Source: Acidobacteriota bacterium (GTDB lineage Bacteria > Acidobacteriota > Vicinamibacteria > Vicinamibacterales > Vicinamibacteraceae). From it: DNA of 21,262 nucleotides. The stretch lies in assembly GCA_013695405.1 (NCBI GenBank), contig JACDAO010000261.1:1-21262 (forward strand), in the 5' to 3' direction. A program made the position numbers and the translations under genes. Below are positions 1-7,260 of the stretch, in pieces; the first letter of the stretch is position 1; every line of letters starts with the position of its first letter. The notes under the pieces were generated by a model. It was not told the DNA's origin, did not search any database, and saw nothing but the letters and a program-made list of their open reading frames with translations.

Positions 1-390
1 GTACAGCGGCACGTCATCGAGTGCATCGACCAGGGCCGCGAACACTTTGGCGTGATCGATCCCCTCGTAGTCGTGAACGAGCCGATTGCGCAAGCCGGCG
101 GATCGGGCAATCCGTTTCGCGAAGGCGAGGTCCAGGATGCCGAGTTCGGCAAGGCGCACGAACGAGGCGTGATAGTCGGCCGGCGGCGGGTGCCCGCTGG
201 CCGTGATCACGTGGTAGTTCACGTCGATCATGCGGCCGATGACCCTCTCCAGGTATCGCTCGACGACGGCCTGTTCGACCCAGTTCTGCAGGTACGAATC
301 GGCGCCACGGTCACGTATCGACTGCAGCGCCGAAAGGTCGGCAGCCATCAGGAGAAGCTTGCGCGTCACCAGCTCCGGATCGATGGTCAT
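1..390 (-). CDS. hepT: HepT-like HEPN ribonuclease toxin (DUF86), C-terminus cut by window edge
   Basis: Reading the minus strand from ATG at 390 gives 130 uninterrupted codons to base 1, so the gene is open at the edge and probably lacks only a few residues (family members are about 130-145 aa). The HEPN RNase signature RX4HXY is present as RNRLVHDY at residues 101-108 (R101, H106, Y108). In the Shewanella MntA/HepT system, HepT is an RNA-cleaving toxin and MntA inactivates it by adding AMP to the tyrosine of this motif; applying that here is inference from family and context. The start codon overlaps the stop of the upstream nucleotidyltransferase gene as ATGA (390-387), so the two genes are likely translationally coupled, antitoxin first. 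The protein is soluble, with no signal peptide or membrane segment. Confidence 0.86.
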   Translation of the reverse strand, partial: MTIDPELVTRKLLLMAADLSALQSIRDRGADSYLQNWVEQAVVERYLERVIGRMIDVNYHVITASGHPPPADYHASFVRLAELGILDLAFAKRIARSAGLRNRLVHDYEGIDHAKVFAALVDALDDVPLY

Positions 391-782
391 CGACCGCGGC
401 CGGCAATCGCGCGTGCCACATACGCGCGTTCCATGGCGAGGTAGGGGCGGTGATCCTGATACCGCCTGAACGCATAGAGCTGCATTTGCTCGAAGCGCTG
501 GCGCGATCCGTACAGCAGCCGTGCGTGGTCCATGACCTGCTTCAGGAACAGCGGGTCGGCGCGGTTGAGCACCCCGAGGTCCACTTCGCGTTCGGGTGCG
601 AGGGCCTGTAGATCCGCCTCCAGGTCGCCCAGTCCAGCGTAGGACTCGGGTACGTGCCTGAAGAGCACGGCCAGGTCGATGTCGCTGCCCGGGTGCATGA
701 GCCCGGACACCGAGGAGCCGAACTGCACGATCAGCTCGATCCCGAGCCTCCGCGCGATCTCGTCGAGGCGCTGCGGGTCCAT
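387..782 (-). CDS. mntA: MntA-like minimal nucleotidyltransferase antitoxin
   Basis: This 131-residue protein has the minimal nucleotidyltransferase signature GSX10DXD: G22-S23, then D34 and D36, inside GSSVSGLMHPGSDIDLAV. A third acidic residue, D68 (EREVDLGVL), probably completes the metal-binding triad. In characterised pairs this enzyme AMPylates the HEPN toxin and so acts as the antitoxin. Its gene precedes hepT and overlaps it by 4 nt, which supports a two-gene operon. The start at 782 is preferred because the domain begins immediately and a perfect TATAAT lies 6 nt upstream, leaving no room for a Shine-Dalgarno; that suggests a leaderless transcript. A KNTase-fold enzyme without toxin-related function is possible, but the hepT partner makes the MntA call strong. 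Confidence 0.87.
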   Translation of the reverse strand: MDPQRLDEIARRLGIELIVQFGSSVSGLMHPGSDIDLAVLFRHVPESYAGLGDLEADLQALAPEREVDLGVLNRADPLFLKQVMDHARLLYGSRQRFEQMQLYAFRRYQDHRPYLAMERAYVARAIAGRGR

Positions 783-878
783 GGCGCGATTATAGGGGCC
801 GCCGAGGACTCCGGGACCTTACACAACGCTGCCACAGCGCCGACGCGTCCTCGAGGGTGTCGTCCCTATAATGGCGCC
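783..878. repeat. Inverted duplication of the mntA promoter core
   Basis: GGCGCGATTATAGGG (783-797) recurs as its reverse complement CCCTATAATGGCGCC (864-878), matching at 14 of 15 bases across a 66-bp spacer. Each arm holds TATAAT, one pointing left to mntA and one pointing right into the gene-poor stretch. In the right arm the box is followed 6 nt later by TTG (879), just as the left box is followed by ATG. The TTG frame stops at 938 after 19 codons, and that stop overlaps an ATG at 935 (ATGA). Confidence 0.5.
789..794 (-). promoter_or_regulatory. Putative -10 box of mntA-hepT (leaderless arrangement)
   Basis: TATAAT on the minus strand is followed by CGCGCC and then the mntA ATG. This places the expected transcription start on or within a base of the start codon. 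No good -35 is seen 16-18 nt upstream. The promoter assignment is inference from sequence and spacing. Confidence 0.5.
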
Positions 879-1018
879 TTGCCCCATCTGCGCGCCCATC
901 TCCGGCGCTGGATCGAGCCGCCGCTCACGCGCCGATGACCCTTGGCCTGCGTGCACGCGTAGCAGTCATCTTCGGTGTCGGCTTCGGCTTCTTCGCCAAG
1001 CTGTCGCCGCCGAGATGC
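879..1018. other. Gene-poor stretch, no convincing coding region
   Basis: No recognisable gene lies between the mntA promoter region and the decayed genes at 1019-1318. The only suggestive reading is a plus-strand frame from ATG 935, whose first 26 residues contain a hydrophobic run (VAVIFGVGFGFFAKL). It then runs antisense through the frameshifted remnant and stops at 1135. I read this as chance or a severed 5' fragment of a membrane-protein gene, and make no functional call. Confidence 0.3.
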
Positions 1019-1209
1019 TCAAGGCGTGACGTCCCACGGTCGTTCCCACGCGCGGAGCGGGCGCCGCCGGGCGAGAAGTGGAAGTTCCTGCCGCTGCAGC
1101 TCCAGCAGGATCCTGAATTTTCACGAATGGGCTGATGGGCTTGCTGGCGATGCCACTCCCGCTTTCGCGCGAGCAAGATCGCAATGGCTTCTGGGATCGT
1201 GTCAGTCAT
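1019..1209 (-). pseudogene. Frameshifted small basic protein gene (about 63 aa ancestral)
   Basis: From ATG 1209 the minus-strand frame reads MTDTIPEAIAILLARKREWH and continues to PIRE, where composition abruptly becomes Cys/Ser-rich and unnatural. Shifting frame at the A4 run (plus-strand TTTT 1118-1121) restores a natural helical, charged sequence (EKFRILLELQRQELPLLARR, then a Trp/Pro-rich end WERPWDVTP) with a TGA at 1019-1021. The span is 191 nt, exactly one base short of 64 codons, so a single-base deletion in a homopolymer explains it. From memory it resembles small uncharacterised bacterial proteins encoded beside nucleotidyltransferase-like genes; I assign no function. A sequencing or assembly error in the A run would make it an intact gene. 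Confidence 0.5.
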
Positions 1210-1318
1210 CACGAGGCAACTCTCCATGGATGCCGTGCGCACCCATGGCATAGTCGGTTACAACACCGTCCTCGCGCATCTGCGCCAGGACACGAAACAC
1301 GTCGGCCAGGGACGCCAC
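1202..1318 (-). pseudogene. Truncated remnant of a nucleotidyltransferase-like gene
   Basis: A minus-strand frame of 38 codons from GTG 1318 starts VASLADVFRVLAQMREDGVV and continues TDYAMG. I recall this as the N-terminal pattern of uncharacterised nucleotidyltransferase-like proteins, in which about 130 or more residues normally follow a YAIGG-like motif. Here it jumps to a short tail and stops at 1202. The stop overlaps the start of the next remnant (ATG 1209) by 8 nt, as in a coupled operon. I infer an in-frame internal deletion that kept both ends. The family assignment rests on memory of the pattern, not on a search; a chance short frame remains possible. Confidence 0.4.
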
Positions 1319-1355
1319 GCGTCGATTCTACGCGGCTGGCGTGAACTCACCGCGG

Positions 1356-1371
1356 AGCGGGCGTCCCCGCT
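1356..1371 (-). terminator. GC-rich hairpin downstream of the TonB-receptor gene
   Basis: AGCGGG-CGTC-CCCGCT is a perfect 6-bp stem with a 4-nt loop, starting 15 nt after the receptor stop codon on the minus strand. No U-tract follows, so it is at best a weak intrinsic terminator or a 3'-end stabilising hairpin. Confidence 0.35.
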
Positions 1372-1386
1372 GGACCTGGAGCTTCG

Positions 1387-4300
1387 TCAGAACAGCAGCT
1401 TCAGCGCGAACCGCACCTGGCGCTCTGTAGGCTGGGCCGAGGTAATCTCCGTGAACCCGTTCAGATTGATGATGGTGCCGTCCGCTGATCGTGTGGGAGC
1501 GGATGCCGAGCCGCCGGGGTTGTTGTACGCGGGCCGATTGGTGACGTTGAACACCTCGGCACGGAACTGGAGCGTCCTCCGTCCGGCCAACGCGACGTTT
1601 CGGAACAGGCTCGCGTCGAGGTTGACGGCACCCGGACCGCGGAGGCTGTTGCGACCGACCGTGCCGAAGCGGACGTCGGTGACGGGCGCGAAGGCGAAGG
1701 GGTCGAAATAGCTGTTGCCCCGACCCACGCCGCCGAGAATCGCCACTGTCGGCAGCACCTGGTCGGCTGTCTGCGTGTTGCCAGGGGCGTTCACCGAGGC
1801 GCCCGACGAGGTGACGGTGAAAGGCGTGCCACTCACCGCACTCAGGACGGCGTTCACTTGCCAGCCTCCCACGAGCACCGATGGCAGCCCGCCGGTCGCC
1901 CATCGCTGACCCTGGCCGAACGGGAGTTCGTAGAATCCATAGAGCTGAAGGTTGTGCGTGCGGTCGAACCCGGCAAGCGCGCGGTTGCGCTCCCACATCG
2001 GCTGCCAGTTCCAGTTCAGCCCCGAGTCGCTGTTGTCGGCATAGTTGATCGCTTTGGACCAGGTATAGGCCAGGCCGAGCAGAGAGCTCGCGGACACACG
2101 ACGGGTCACCTGAGTCTGAAGCGAGTCGTAGGTGGCCGTCCCGAACGGCATCAGCATGTTGATGGTCGCCACGCGGCCGAACGCTGACAGGGCGCGGCCA
2201 GGGTTGCCCCCGCCCGGGCCCGCCGCGTTGATGTTGACGTTGGCTGTCTGCCGGATTGCCCGGGAGCCGACGTACGCGGCCTGCGCGACGACGCCCGCGC
2301 CGACGTCGCGCTGCACCGTCAGGTTGAACGACTGGATGTATCCGCGGCGGAAGACCTCGGGAAACGTCTGGGTTCCCACGGCGGGCGGCAGGTTGATGCT
2401 TCCCGAGCTCAGATCCGGAACCGGCACCTCCGGGATGCCTGTTCGCAGCGAGCCCGCGGCCTGCAGCGTCGACGCGCCGGAGAACTGTGAGGAGATGGTG
2501 GCGGGATAGGCATCGCGAAGGTTGCGGAACGAATTCGGGTCGACGCTGATGCCGTACCCGGCGCGCACCACCATCCGGTCGGTGGGCTGGTAGGCGATGC
2601 CGAGCCTCGGCGCGACCTGCCCGCGCCCGACATCCACACCGGTATCCCGCGGCACGCCACCGAGCCCGCCGATCAGCACCTGGTCGGTCTCCGGGTCGTA
2701 GCGTTCGCCTCCTCGATCCGCGCGCGTCGCGAACGGATAGAGCTCGTAGCGCATCCCGTAGTTCACGGTCAGCTTACGGGTCACCTGCCAGTTGTCGCGA
2801 GCGTAGACACCCCACGAGGGCATCCGGACGGAGGCGGGGTTGATGAACTGGGTGTCCTTCCCCATGCTCTGCGGGAGGCCGAGCAGGAAGTCCGCAAAAC
2901 CGTTGTAGAGCGTAGGCGCGGCGCCGCCGCGCAGCGCCGTGAGGCCGCCAGAGAAGTTGAAGCCGCCGCGAGGGCCGAACGCCGCCTGTGGCTGGAAATG
3001 ATTGATCGTGTAGTAGGTGTACTCGCCGCCGAAGCGAAGCGCGTGCGAGCCCGTCACATAGGTAAAGTTCCCGACGGCGACGTACTGGTCGTCACGGAAC
3101 TCGAACGGGTTGGACACATTGGGATTGCCAATCGACGAGAACCCGCTGATCGCGAAGCGTGGATACCCGCCCTGCAGGCGGTCCGGGCCGTTGGTGCCCG
3201 GAATGCCCAGCACGTCGAGCCCGTAGTTTCTGTCGATGTCGATGTTCTCCGCACCGAGGCGTTGGCGCGTGAACCCCACGTTGGCGTCGACCAGCATCCG
3301 CGACGAGATCGTGTAGGTGCCGCCGACAGCCGCGCTCTGGATTCGGCCAGGAGCGCTGCCCGGCTGCCCGCCCGCCAGGGCGTCTCCTCCGGCGGCGCCG
3401 AGTGACGGCGGGTCGAAGATGTCGCTCGGCGAGATCGAGTACCGCCCGAAGAGCGAGGCCTGCGTTCCCGGGTTGTAGTTGACCTTCACGTCGACGTTGT
3501 CGCGTTCGAATTCGTAGGTGCCGGTGGCGAAATAGTTGTTCGGAAACGTCCCGAGATTGGGCGCGGGGATGAGGTCGATCATCATCAGCGCCACGGGGTC
3601 CAGGCGATTCTCGGGAATCCGGTTGCCCGGGAACGGCTGCCGTCCAGACCCATCCGGGTTTCCTGTGGCGGGGTCGTAGATCACCGCACCCGTCCCGGCG
3701 AAGTCGCCCCGGCGCAGCGCCTCGCTGGGGAGGGTTCGGAACGCCGAGGCGGTCTGCTGGCGTGCGGTGCGCTCCCAGTTCGCGAAGAAGAAGAGCCTGT
3801 TCTTGGCGATCGGCCCACCGAACGTCCCGCCGAACTGATTCAGGATGTTCTTGGGAATCTGGTCGCCGACGAAGAAGGCATTGCGGGCCCGCAGTGCGCT
3901 GTTTGTGTGAAACCAGTGTCCACTGCCACGGTAGTCGTTGGTGCCGGACTTGATGGACACGTTCACCGCAGCCCCTCCCGCCATGCCCTGCTCGGCGTCG
4001 AAGCTGTTGGTCACGATGTTGACCGACTCGACCGCTTCGGCCGGCGGCACGTAGGCCACGATGTGCGGCAGCCACGGGTAGCTGATCGTCGCGCCATCGA
4101 GCCGGGTGTTGTTGTTGGATCGCGACACGCCGTTGAAATTCGTTCCCAGCGCGCGTTGCGGATTGCCGGCGTCGGAATGCAGTTCCACCGGCGGGCTGGC
4201 GCCAGGGATCAACTGATACAGGTTCTGGAAGTTGCGCCCGCTGCCAATCGGCAGGTTCGCGAGCTGCGCGGTGTCGATGCGCGCGCTCACGTCAGCGCGC

Positions 4301-4710
4301 TGGGTCTGCAGCCGCGGCGACGCCGTGACGGTCACGGTTTCCGTTGCGCCACCGACCTCGAGCTGCACGTCCTCGCGTGCGACGCTGTTCAGGGCGATGA
4401 CCACGTCCGCCTTGACGTGGGTCTTGAACCCGGACAGGACGACCCGCACCTCATAGGCGCCCCCCTGGAGATCACGGAAGGCGTACGAGCCGCTGCCATC
4501 GGCGGTGGTCTCGCGCAGCAGGCCAGTGTCCCTGTTCGTGACAGTGACCGTCGCTCCAGGGAGAACCGCTCCCGATTGATCGGCGATGGCCCCCACCAGC
4601 GACCCGTACAGCACCTGCGCCTGCGCGAGCTGAGCGGCCAGCAGGAGCACGAGGCCGGCGGAACATATCCGGACGAGTCTACGGACCAGCGTGGGACCGC
4701 TGCACTTCAC
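1387..4710 (-). CDS. Oar-like TonB-dependent outer-membrane receptor
   Basis: The product is 1107 aa from GTG 4710. I prefer this start over upstream in-frame codons because it gives a clean signal peptide (VKCSGPTLVRRLVR, a hydrophobic LVLLLAAQL core, then AQAQ), preceded by GGAGAAGG four bases upstream. After the signal come a carboxypeptidase-regulatory-like beta-sandwich (about residues 35-115, GSLVGAIADQSGAVLPGATV), a plug domain (about 120-250, including RLDGA and VNIVTNSFDAEQG), and a long beta-barrel ending in Phe (RFALKLLF), typical of BamA-inserted porins. It belongs to the large Oar/TonB-receptor families common in Acidobacteriota. The substrate is unknown: no SusD-like, glycosidase or peptidase gene is adjacent, so neighbours give no hint. 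It follows leuB by 152 bp with its own promoter-like sequence. Confidence 0.88.
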   Translation of the reverse strand: MKCSGPTLVRRLVRICSAGLVLLLAAQLAQAQVLYGSLVGAIADQSGAVLPGATVTVTNRDTGLLRETTADGSGSYAFRDLQGGAYEVRVVLSGFKTHVKADVVIALNSVAREDVQLEVGGATETVTVTASPRLQTQRADVSARIDTAQLANLPIGSGRNFQNLYQLIPGASPPVELHSDAGNPQRALGTNFNGVSRSNNNTRLDGATISYPWLPHIVAYVPPAEAVESVNIVTNSFDAEQGMAGGAAVNVSIKSGTNDYRGSGHWFHTNSALRARNAFFVGDQIPKNILNQFGGTFGGPIAKNRLFFFANWERTARQQTASAFRTLPSEALRRGDFAGTGAVIYDPATGNPDGSGRQPFPGNRIPENRLDPVALMMIDLIPAPNLGTFPNNYFATGTYEFERDNVDVKVNYNPGTQASLFGRYSISPSDIFDPPSLGAAGGDALAGGQPGSAPGRIQSAAVGGTYTISSRMLVDANVGFTRQRLGAENIDIDRNYGLDVLGIPGTNGPDRLQGGYPRFAISGFSSIGNPNVSNPFEFRDDQYVAVGNFTYVTGSHALRFGGEYTYYTINHFQPQAAFGPRGGFNFSGGLTALRGGAAPTLYNGFADFLLGLPQSMGKDTQFINPASVRMPSWGVYARDNWQVTRKLTVNYGMRYELYPFATRADRGGERYDPETDQVLIGGLGGVPRDTGVDVGRGQVAPRLGIAYQPTDRMVVRAGYGISVDPNSFRNLRDAYPATISSQFSGASTLQAAGSLRTGIPEVPVPDLSSGSINLPPAVGTQTFPEVFRRGYIQSFNLTVQRDVGAGVVAQAAYVGSRAIRQTANVNINAAGPGGGNPGRALSAFGRVATINMLMPFGTATYDSLQTQVTRRVSASSLLGLAYTWSKAINYADNSDSGLNWNWQPMWERNRALAGFDRTHNLQLYGFYELPFGQGQRWATGGLPSVLVGGWQVNAVLSAVSGTPFTVTSSGASVNAPGNTQTADQVLPTVAILGGVGRGNSYFDPFAFAPVTDVRFGTVGRNSLRGPGAVNLDASLFRNVALAGRRTLQFRAEVFNVTNRPAYNNPGGSASAPTRSADGTIINLNGFTEITSAQPTERQVRFALKLLF

Positions 4711-4727
4711 AGGACCTTCTCCGTCCT
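4711..4727 (-). promoter_or_regulatory. Hairpin presenting the SD of the TonB-receptor gene
   Basis: On the minus strand AGGAC-GGAGAAG-GTCCT forms a 5-bp stem with most of the Shine-Dalgarno (GGAGAAG) in the loop, and its 3' arm directly abuts GTG 4710. This could modulate ribosome access. The same geometry is seen before leuA. Confidence 0.35.
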
Positions 4728-4794
4728 TCCAGGATGTGAGAGATCGTTGGTCGCCTGGAGCAACCACGGCCGGCAGTCTTGGTCGGGCGCGTGG

Positions 4795-4823
4795 ACCGTA
4801 CTGCGTTTCTGCTCGCTCGTCAA
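4795..4823 (-). promoter_or_regulatory. Putative promoter of the TonB-receptor gene
   Basis: TTGACG (4823-4818) and TACGGT (4800-4795) are separated by exactly 17 nt on the minus strand. The -35 matches consensus at 5 of 6 bases; the -10 is weak. The predicted start near 4788 gives a leader of about 78 nt containing the SD hairpin. The site lies about 40 bp beyond the leuB stop, so the receptor gene need not depend on leu transcription. Confidence 0.4.
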
Positions 4824-4862
4824 GCGGACCTGCGCGTTCTCGCCAGGTCCTCCGCTCGGCAC

Positions 4863-5924
4863 TTACACGCGCTCGGCTACCAGCCGCGCGAACTGCGAGC
4901 ACGACGTCGCCGTCTGCCGACCCGACACGAGGTCGGCGGTGCGATGGCCGTCCCGGATCGTCCGCGCCAGCGCAGCCTCGATGGCGCGGGCTTCCTCCTC
5001 GCCGTGCCAGCTGTGCCTGAAGACGAGCGCCAGCGAACCGATCGCGCCCACCGGGTTGGCCACGTCACGCCCGGCCAGCGTCGGCGCCGACCCGTGCACC
5101 GGCTCGTAGAGCGCGCCGCCATTGCCAAGGCTGGCCGACGGCAGGAGCCCGAGCGACCCGCAGACGGCACCGGCTTCATCGGACAGGATGTCGCCGAACA
5201 GGTTCTCGGTGAGCACGACGTCGTAGCGGGTGGGATTGAGCGCCAGGTTCATGGCGAAGGCGTCGACGTACTGGTGCTCGAGCGAGACGTCGGGATAGTC
5301 AGCCGCCAGCGCGGTCACGACCCGCCGCCACAACTGCGAGGTCTCGAGCACGTTGGCCTTGTCGACCGAGAGCAGTCGACGGCTGCGGCCGCGCGCCAAA
5401 GCGAAGGCGACGCGTGCCACGCGCACCACTTCATCCTCGCTGTAGCGCATCGTGTTGAACGCCGACCGACCATCCGCGGCGATGCCGCGCGGTTCCCCGA
5501 AGTACAGGCCGCCGAGCAGTTCCCGGACGATGATCAAATCGGTCCCCGCGGTACGCTGCGGCTTGAACGGCGTGGCGTCCTCGAGTCCCTCCCAGGCCCG
5601 CGCCGGACGCAGATTGGCGTACACGCCCATCGACGAGCGCAATGCCAGCAACCCGGTCTCGATCTTCTGATCGCGTGGCAGATGGTCGAAGGCCGGATCG
5701 CCGACTGCCCCGAGCAGAACCGGCACGCCCTCGAGGCACGCCGCCCGGGTTTCGTCCGGATAGACCGTCAGGCCGGCGCGCAACGCGGCGCCGCCCATCG
5801 GGTAGCGACGGGTGTCGATGCGATGGTCGAAGCGTCGGCAGACGGCCTGCAGGACGACGTCGGCCGCAGCGACCACTTCGGGACCGATGCCGTCACCGGG
5901 GAGCAGCACGAGCGAACGAGTCAT
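4863..5924 (-). CDS. leuB: 3-isopropylmalate dehydrogenase
   Basis: LeuB oxidatively decarboxylates 3-isopropylmalate to 2-ketoisocaproate with NAD+ in the cytoplasm, the third step of the leucine branch. The 353-residue length is normal. Recognisable motifs are LLPGDGIGPEV at the N-terminus, the substrate-binding RSSMGVYANLRPA, DKANVL, the metal-binding TENLFGDILSDEAG, GSLGLLPSASLG and the nucleotide-binding EPVHGSAP. It starts 15 bp after the leuA stop with no intervening promoter, so leuA-leuB are co-transcribed. The order of the dehydrogenase motifs and the leu neighbours exclude isocitrate or tartrate dehydrogenase. Confidence 0.96.
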   Translation of the reverse strand: MTRSLVLLPGDGIGPEVVAAADVVLQAVCRRFDHRIDTRRYPMGGAALRAGLTVYPDETRAACLEGVPVLLGAVGDPAFDHLPRDQKIETGLLALRSSMGVYANLRPARAWEGLEDATPFKPQRTAGTDLIIVRELLGGLYFGEPRGIAADGRSAFNTMRYSEDEVVRVARVAFALARGRSRRLLSVDKANVLETSQLWRRVVTALAADYPDVSLEHQYVDAFAMNLALNPTRYDVVLTENLFGDILSDEAGAVCGSLGLLPSASLGNGGALYEPVHGSAPTLAGRDVANPVGAIGSLALVFRHSWHGEEEARAIEAALARTIRDGHRTADLVSGRQTATSCSQFARLVAERV

Positions 5925-5939
5925 GCCCGAGATGATGCC

Positions 5940-7139
5940 TCAGACCCCGTGACCGTAGCCGACCGGCGTCGCGACGTGGGCGGCGTCGGCCTTCACGGCG
6001 GCGGCAATCGCCGACAGGTCCGCGTCCGACACATGCTTCTGCGTGTCGGCGAGGGCGATCATCTGGCGGTAGACCTGATCGAGTTCACGCTTGGCGAAGG
6101 CGAAGCCGAGCGCCTCGCACTTCTGTGCCACGGCGTGACGTCCCGAGTGCTTGCCGAGCACCAGCGTCGTGCTCGGCACGCCGACCGAAACCGGCGACAT
6201 GATCTCGTACGTGCGTCGGTCCTTGAGCATGCCGTCCTGGTGGATGCCCGACTCGTGCGCGAAGGCATTGCGACCGACGATCGCCTTGTTGGCCTGGACC
6301 GCCTCGCCGGTCAACTCGGTGAGCAGTTGGCTGGTGGCAAACAGCTCCGGCGTCTGGATGTGCGTCACGAAGGGGGCACGGTCGGCACGCACCTTCATGA
6401 TCATCACGATCTCTTCGAGCGCGGCGTTGCCGGCGCGTTCGCCGATGCCGTTGACGGTACACTCCACCTGGCGCGCGCCCCCGTGCAGTGCCGAGACACT
6501 GTTGGCGACGGCCAGCCCGAGGTCGTCGTGACAGTGGGTGCTGTAGATGACCCCGGCCCGTGCCGTCACCCCGGCGATGATCGTCTCGAAGAAGGCCTGG
6601 ATCTCATCGGGGGTGCTGTAGCCGACCGTGTCCGGCAGATTGATGGTGGTCGCGCCGGCGGCGATGACGGCATCGATGACCCTGGTGAGGAAACCGACGT
6701 CGCTGCGCGTGGCGTCTTCGGCCGAGAACTGCACATCGTCGGTGAACTGCCGCGCGATGGTCACACCCTTGACCGCGAGCTCGAGACAGTGCTCGCGCGT
6801 GATCCGCAGCTTGCGCTCCAGATGCAGGTCCGAGGTGGCGAGGAAGGTGTGGATGCGGCCCCGTCGGGCGTGCTCGAGAGCGCGCCCCGCGCACTCGATG
6901 TCGGCGGGGGTACAGCGCGCGAGTGCGGCGATCACCGGCCGCGTCACCTGTCCGGCAATCTGGCGCACCGCCTCGGCGTCGTCGACCGACGCGATCGGGA
7001 AGCCGGCCTCGATCACGTCCACGCCGAGCGCGTCGAGCCGCCTGGCCAGCACCAGCTTCTCTGGTATCCGCAGCGAGAAACCGGGCGCCTGCTCTCCGTC
7101 ACGGAGCGTGGTGTCGAAGACGATGACGTCGGCGCTCAT
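5940..7139 (-). CDS. leuA: 2-isopropylmalate synthase, short form lacking the regulatory domain
   Basis: LeuA condenses acetyl-CoA with 2-ketoisovalerate, the committed step to leucine. The TIM-barrel catalytic domain is intact: DTTLRDGEQAPG (R13, D14), the metal ligands H202 and H204 in THCHDDLGLAVANS, and NGIGERAGN at 230-238. The linker subdomains follow, with GRNAFAHESGIHQDGMLK (289-306) and GKHSGRHA. The protein is only 399 aa and stops just after subdomain II; typical LeuA is about 510-520 aa, with a C-terminal domain that binds leucine for feedback inhibition. Only 15 bp separate its stop from leuB, so no detached regulatory domain is hidden there. Homocitrate synthase is the main alternative of similar length, but HESGIHQDG and the leuBCD context favour LeuA. 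GAGGAG lies 8 nt before ATG 7139. Confidence 0.93.
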   Translation of the reverse strand: MSADVIVFDTTLRDGEQAPGFSLRIPEKLVLARRLDALGVDVIEAGFPIASVDDAEAVRQIAGQVTRPVIAALARCTPADIECAGRALEHARRGRIHTFLATSDLHLERKLRITREHCLELAVKGVTIARQFTDDVQFSAEDATRSDVGFLTRVIDAVIAAGATTINLPDTVGYSTPDEIQAFFETIIAGVTARAGVIYSTHCHDDLGLAVANSVSALHGGARQVECTVNGIGERAGNAALEEIVMIMKVRADRAPFVTHIQTPELFATSQLLTELTGEAVQANKAIVGRNAFAHESGIHQDGMLKDRRTYEIMSPVSVGVPSTTLVLGKHSGRHAVAQKCEALGFAFAKRELDQVYRQMIALADTQKHVSDADLSAIAAAVKADAAHVATPVGYGHGV

Positions 7140-7157
7140 GGGTGCATCTCCTCACCC
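7140..7157 (-). promoter_or_regulatory. Hairpin presenting the SD of leuA
   Basis: On the minus strand GGGTG-AGGAGATG-CACCC is a 5-bp stem with an 8-nt loop that contains the Shine-Dalgarno AGGAG, and the 3' arm abuts ATG 7139. It resembles the hairpin before the TonB-receptor gene in position but not in sequence. A regulatory effect is inference. Confidence 0.35.
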
Positions 7158-7192
7158 TGCACTGTCTGCGGAGGCAAACCTGTTAGTCAAGT

Positions 7193-7215
7193 TTATAATC
7201 TTTCTGTAATTATAA
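7193..7215. promoter_or_regulatory. LysR-type operator overlapping divergent leuA/lysR promoters
   Basis: A perfect 7-bp inverted repeat, TTATAAT-N9-ATTATAA, lies in the 121-bp divergent gap in a strikingly AT-rich patch. LysR-type regulators bind interrupted palindromes of this kind. Each arm also contains a TATAAT: plus strand 7194-7199 toward lysR (about 61 nt before its ATG) and minus strand 7214-7209 toward leuA (about 69 nt before its ATG). A protein bound here would overlap both -10 boxes. No strong -35 is visible on either side. Confidence 0.62.
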
Positions 7216-7260
7216 CGCAGCACGCATTCCCGACAGCGCCGTTATTCCTGGACTCCCCCG

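Noticed and set aside
4711..4902. Longer N-terminus (64 residues) for the TonB receptor
   Set aside because: It would bury the signal peptide internally and run across the predicted promoter and SD hairpin.
7140..7208. T-box or leucine-rich leader-peptide attenuator before leuA
   Set aside because: The leader is about 70 nt with no leucine-rich short frame and no terminator/antiterminator structure that I can see.
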